NCBI GenBank assembly: GCA_937958815.1
Contig: CALGMR010000004.1
Location: forward strand, 124,001 to 188,000
DNA length: 64,000 nucleotides
Reading direction: 5' to 3'
From: an uncultured Rhizobiaceae group bacterium
GTDB taxonomy: Bacteria; Pseudomonadota; Alphaproteobacteria; Rhizobiales; Rhizobiaceae
In this document: in pieces, positions 63,586-64,000 of the stretch
Position numbering within the stretch: position 1 is the stretch's first letter
Layout of the letters: every line of letters begins with the position of its first letter
The notes under the pieces: model-generated
Database searches by the model: none
Seen by the model: only the letters and a program-made list of their open reading frames with translations
What the model was told of the DNA's origin: nothing
Made by a program: the position numbers and the translations under genes

Positions 63586-64000
63586 TTATTCCCCCGCCAT
63601 CGAAATAGGAGAAGGTGGTGGTGGAAACGCTTCATCATTCCACACCAGTCTGCCGACCAAACGCAAAATCAGTTCAACTGAAACCGAAATCAGCATCACC
63701 AGCAAAACGCTCATGGCCAGATAAATATAGGCCGTGCGGAATTGAAGTTCTGTGCCCAACAATTGGTTGAGCCCTGAATCCTGCAGCAAGCGGTTCAAGC
63801 CGGATGAATCAAACAACAAGGGTGCCGAAAAATGCGCCCAAGCTTGATCCAGCATAATCACCAGCACGACCAGCGATAAAATGAGAATAGCCAGTGTAAG
63901 CGTATGACGTGCTTTGCGCGGCAGCATGTCTGGCAGCATGTCAATGGAAACGAAGCCCGCATAGCGATAGGCCGACGGCGCTACCAGAGCCATCATCCAA
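63586..64000 (-). CDS. dctQ: TRAP transporter small permease (DctQ type), 5' end outside the window
   Basis: Partial: the frame is open to the window edge, so the N-terminal part is missing. The visible ~137 residues show at least two membrane helices (LTLAILILSLVVLVIMLDQ and YIYLAMSVLLVMLISVSVEL) and end WNDEAFPPPPSP. The position directly before dctM identifies it as the small membrane subunit; the sequence itself is poorly conserved. The first ATG in view at 63996 is not necessarily the true start. Confidence 0.85.
   Translation of the reverse strand, partial: WMMALVAPSAYRYAGFVSIDMLPDMLPRKARHTLTLAILILSLVVLVIMLDQAWAHFSAPLLFDSSGLNRLLQDSGLNQLLGTELQFRTAYIYLAMSVLLVMLISVSVELILRLVGRLVWNDEAFPPPPSPISMAGE

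Overview
The window is an ordinary-looking chromosomal segment of an alphaproteobacterium, most likely a member of the Hyphomicrobiales (Rhizobiales) with moderate GC, possibly marine. The evidence is the cell-cycle genes chpT and sciP, the envelope protein EipA (DUF1134), a DUF4164 gene beside zapA, two Omp25/Omp31-type barrels, a class II DAHP synthase, the ruvCAB-ybgC-tolQRAB block, and a 6S RNA between zapA and a 5-formyltetrahydrofolate cyclo-ligase. The genus cannot be fixed from the sequence alone. No tRNA, rRNA, CRISPR array, prophage, transposase or defence island was seen.

Layout. 0.1-5.4 kb: aromatic amino acid, NAD and folate synthesis (class II DAHP synthase, GFA-family protein, nadE, folP-folB-folK with overlapping ends). 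5.4-10.1 kb: an exported protein, the YcjX/YcjF-like pair, a SixA-like phosphatase and a YebC regulator. 10.1-11.4 kb: a repeat-bearing exported protein in an otherwise gene-poor stretch. 11.4-19.2 kb: ruvCAB behind a LexA-like box, an AT-rich two-gene insertion, then ybgC-tolQRAB. 19.2-24.1 kb: a pseudouridine synthase, a J-domain-like protein, an M20 amidohydrolase, rpoH with its terminator and a BLUF photoreceptor. 24.4-26.4 kb: thiXY-like thiamin-precursor transport genes under a TPP riboswitch, with no ATPase gene beside them. 26.4-33.5 kb: a Pro/Glu-rich membrane protein, purA, an EamA transporter, and serC-serA behind a candidate serC leader RNA. 33.5-39.6 kb: two outer-membrane barrels, chpT, eipA, a coiled-coil protein, a DUF2256 mini-gene and a PCuAC copper chaperone. 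39.6-49.2 kb: prpE, a GDSL hydrolase, a CoA transferase and the glycolytic/Calvin-type set tkt-gap-pgk-fba on the minus strand. 49.5-52.0 kb: DUF4164, zapA, 6S RNA, cyclo-ligase and a YmdB-like phosphoesterase. 52-54.5 kb: a divergent HupE / DUF4198-PqiA locus. 54.5-64 kb: a free-standing Fis-type DNA-binding protein, sciP, a DEAD-box helicase, a di-haem peroxidase, an unrecognised gene and a TRAP transporter whose small permease runs off the window.

How the parts relate. Most neighbours are housekeeping operons with overlapping or closely spaced genes. The regulation that can be read directly includes the TPP riboswitch, the 6S RNA, the structured serC leader, the LexA-like box at ruvC, a CtrA-type box cluster upstream of an Omp gene, and a shared promoter layout at gap and fba (a CTTGTTAA box followed 23-24 bp later by a LacI-type CTAA-n-CG-n-TTAG dyad).

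The least-explained items are the AT-rich pair between ruvB and ybgC (a PH-like unknown plus a YidD-like membrane protein), the exported GFRSHR-repeat protein, the HupE/DUF4198/PqiA locus in which two predicted mature proteins begin with His-Glu, and the unrecognised 338-residue protein next to the Sel1/peroxidase pair. Nothing here amounts to a demonstrably new biological system.
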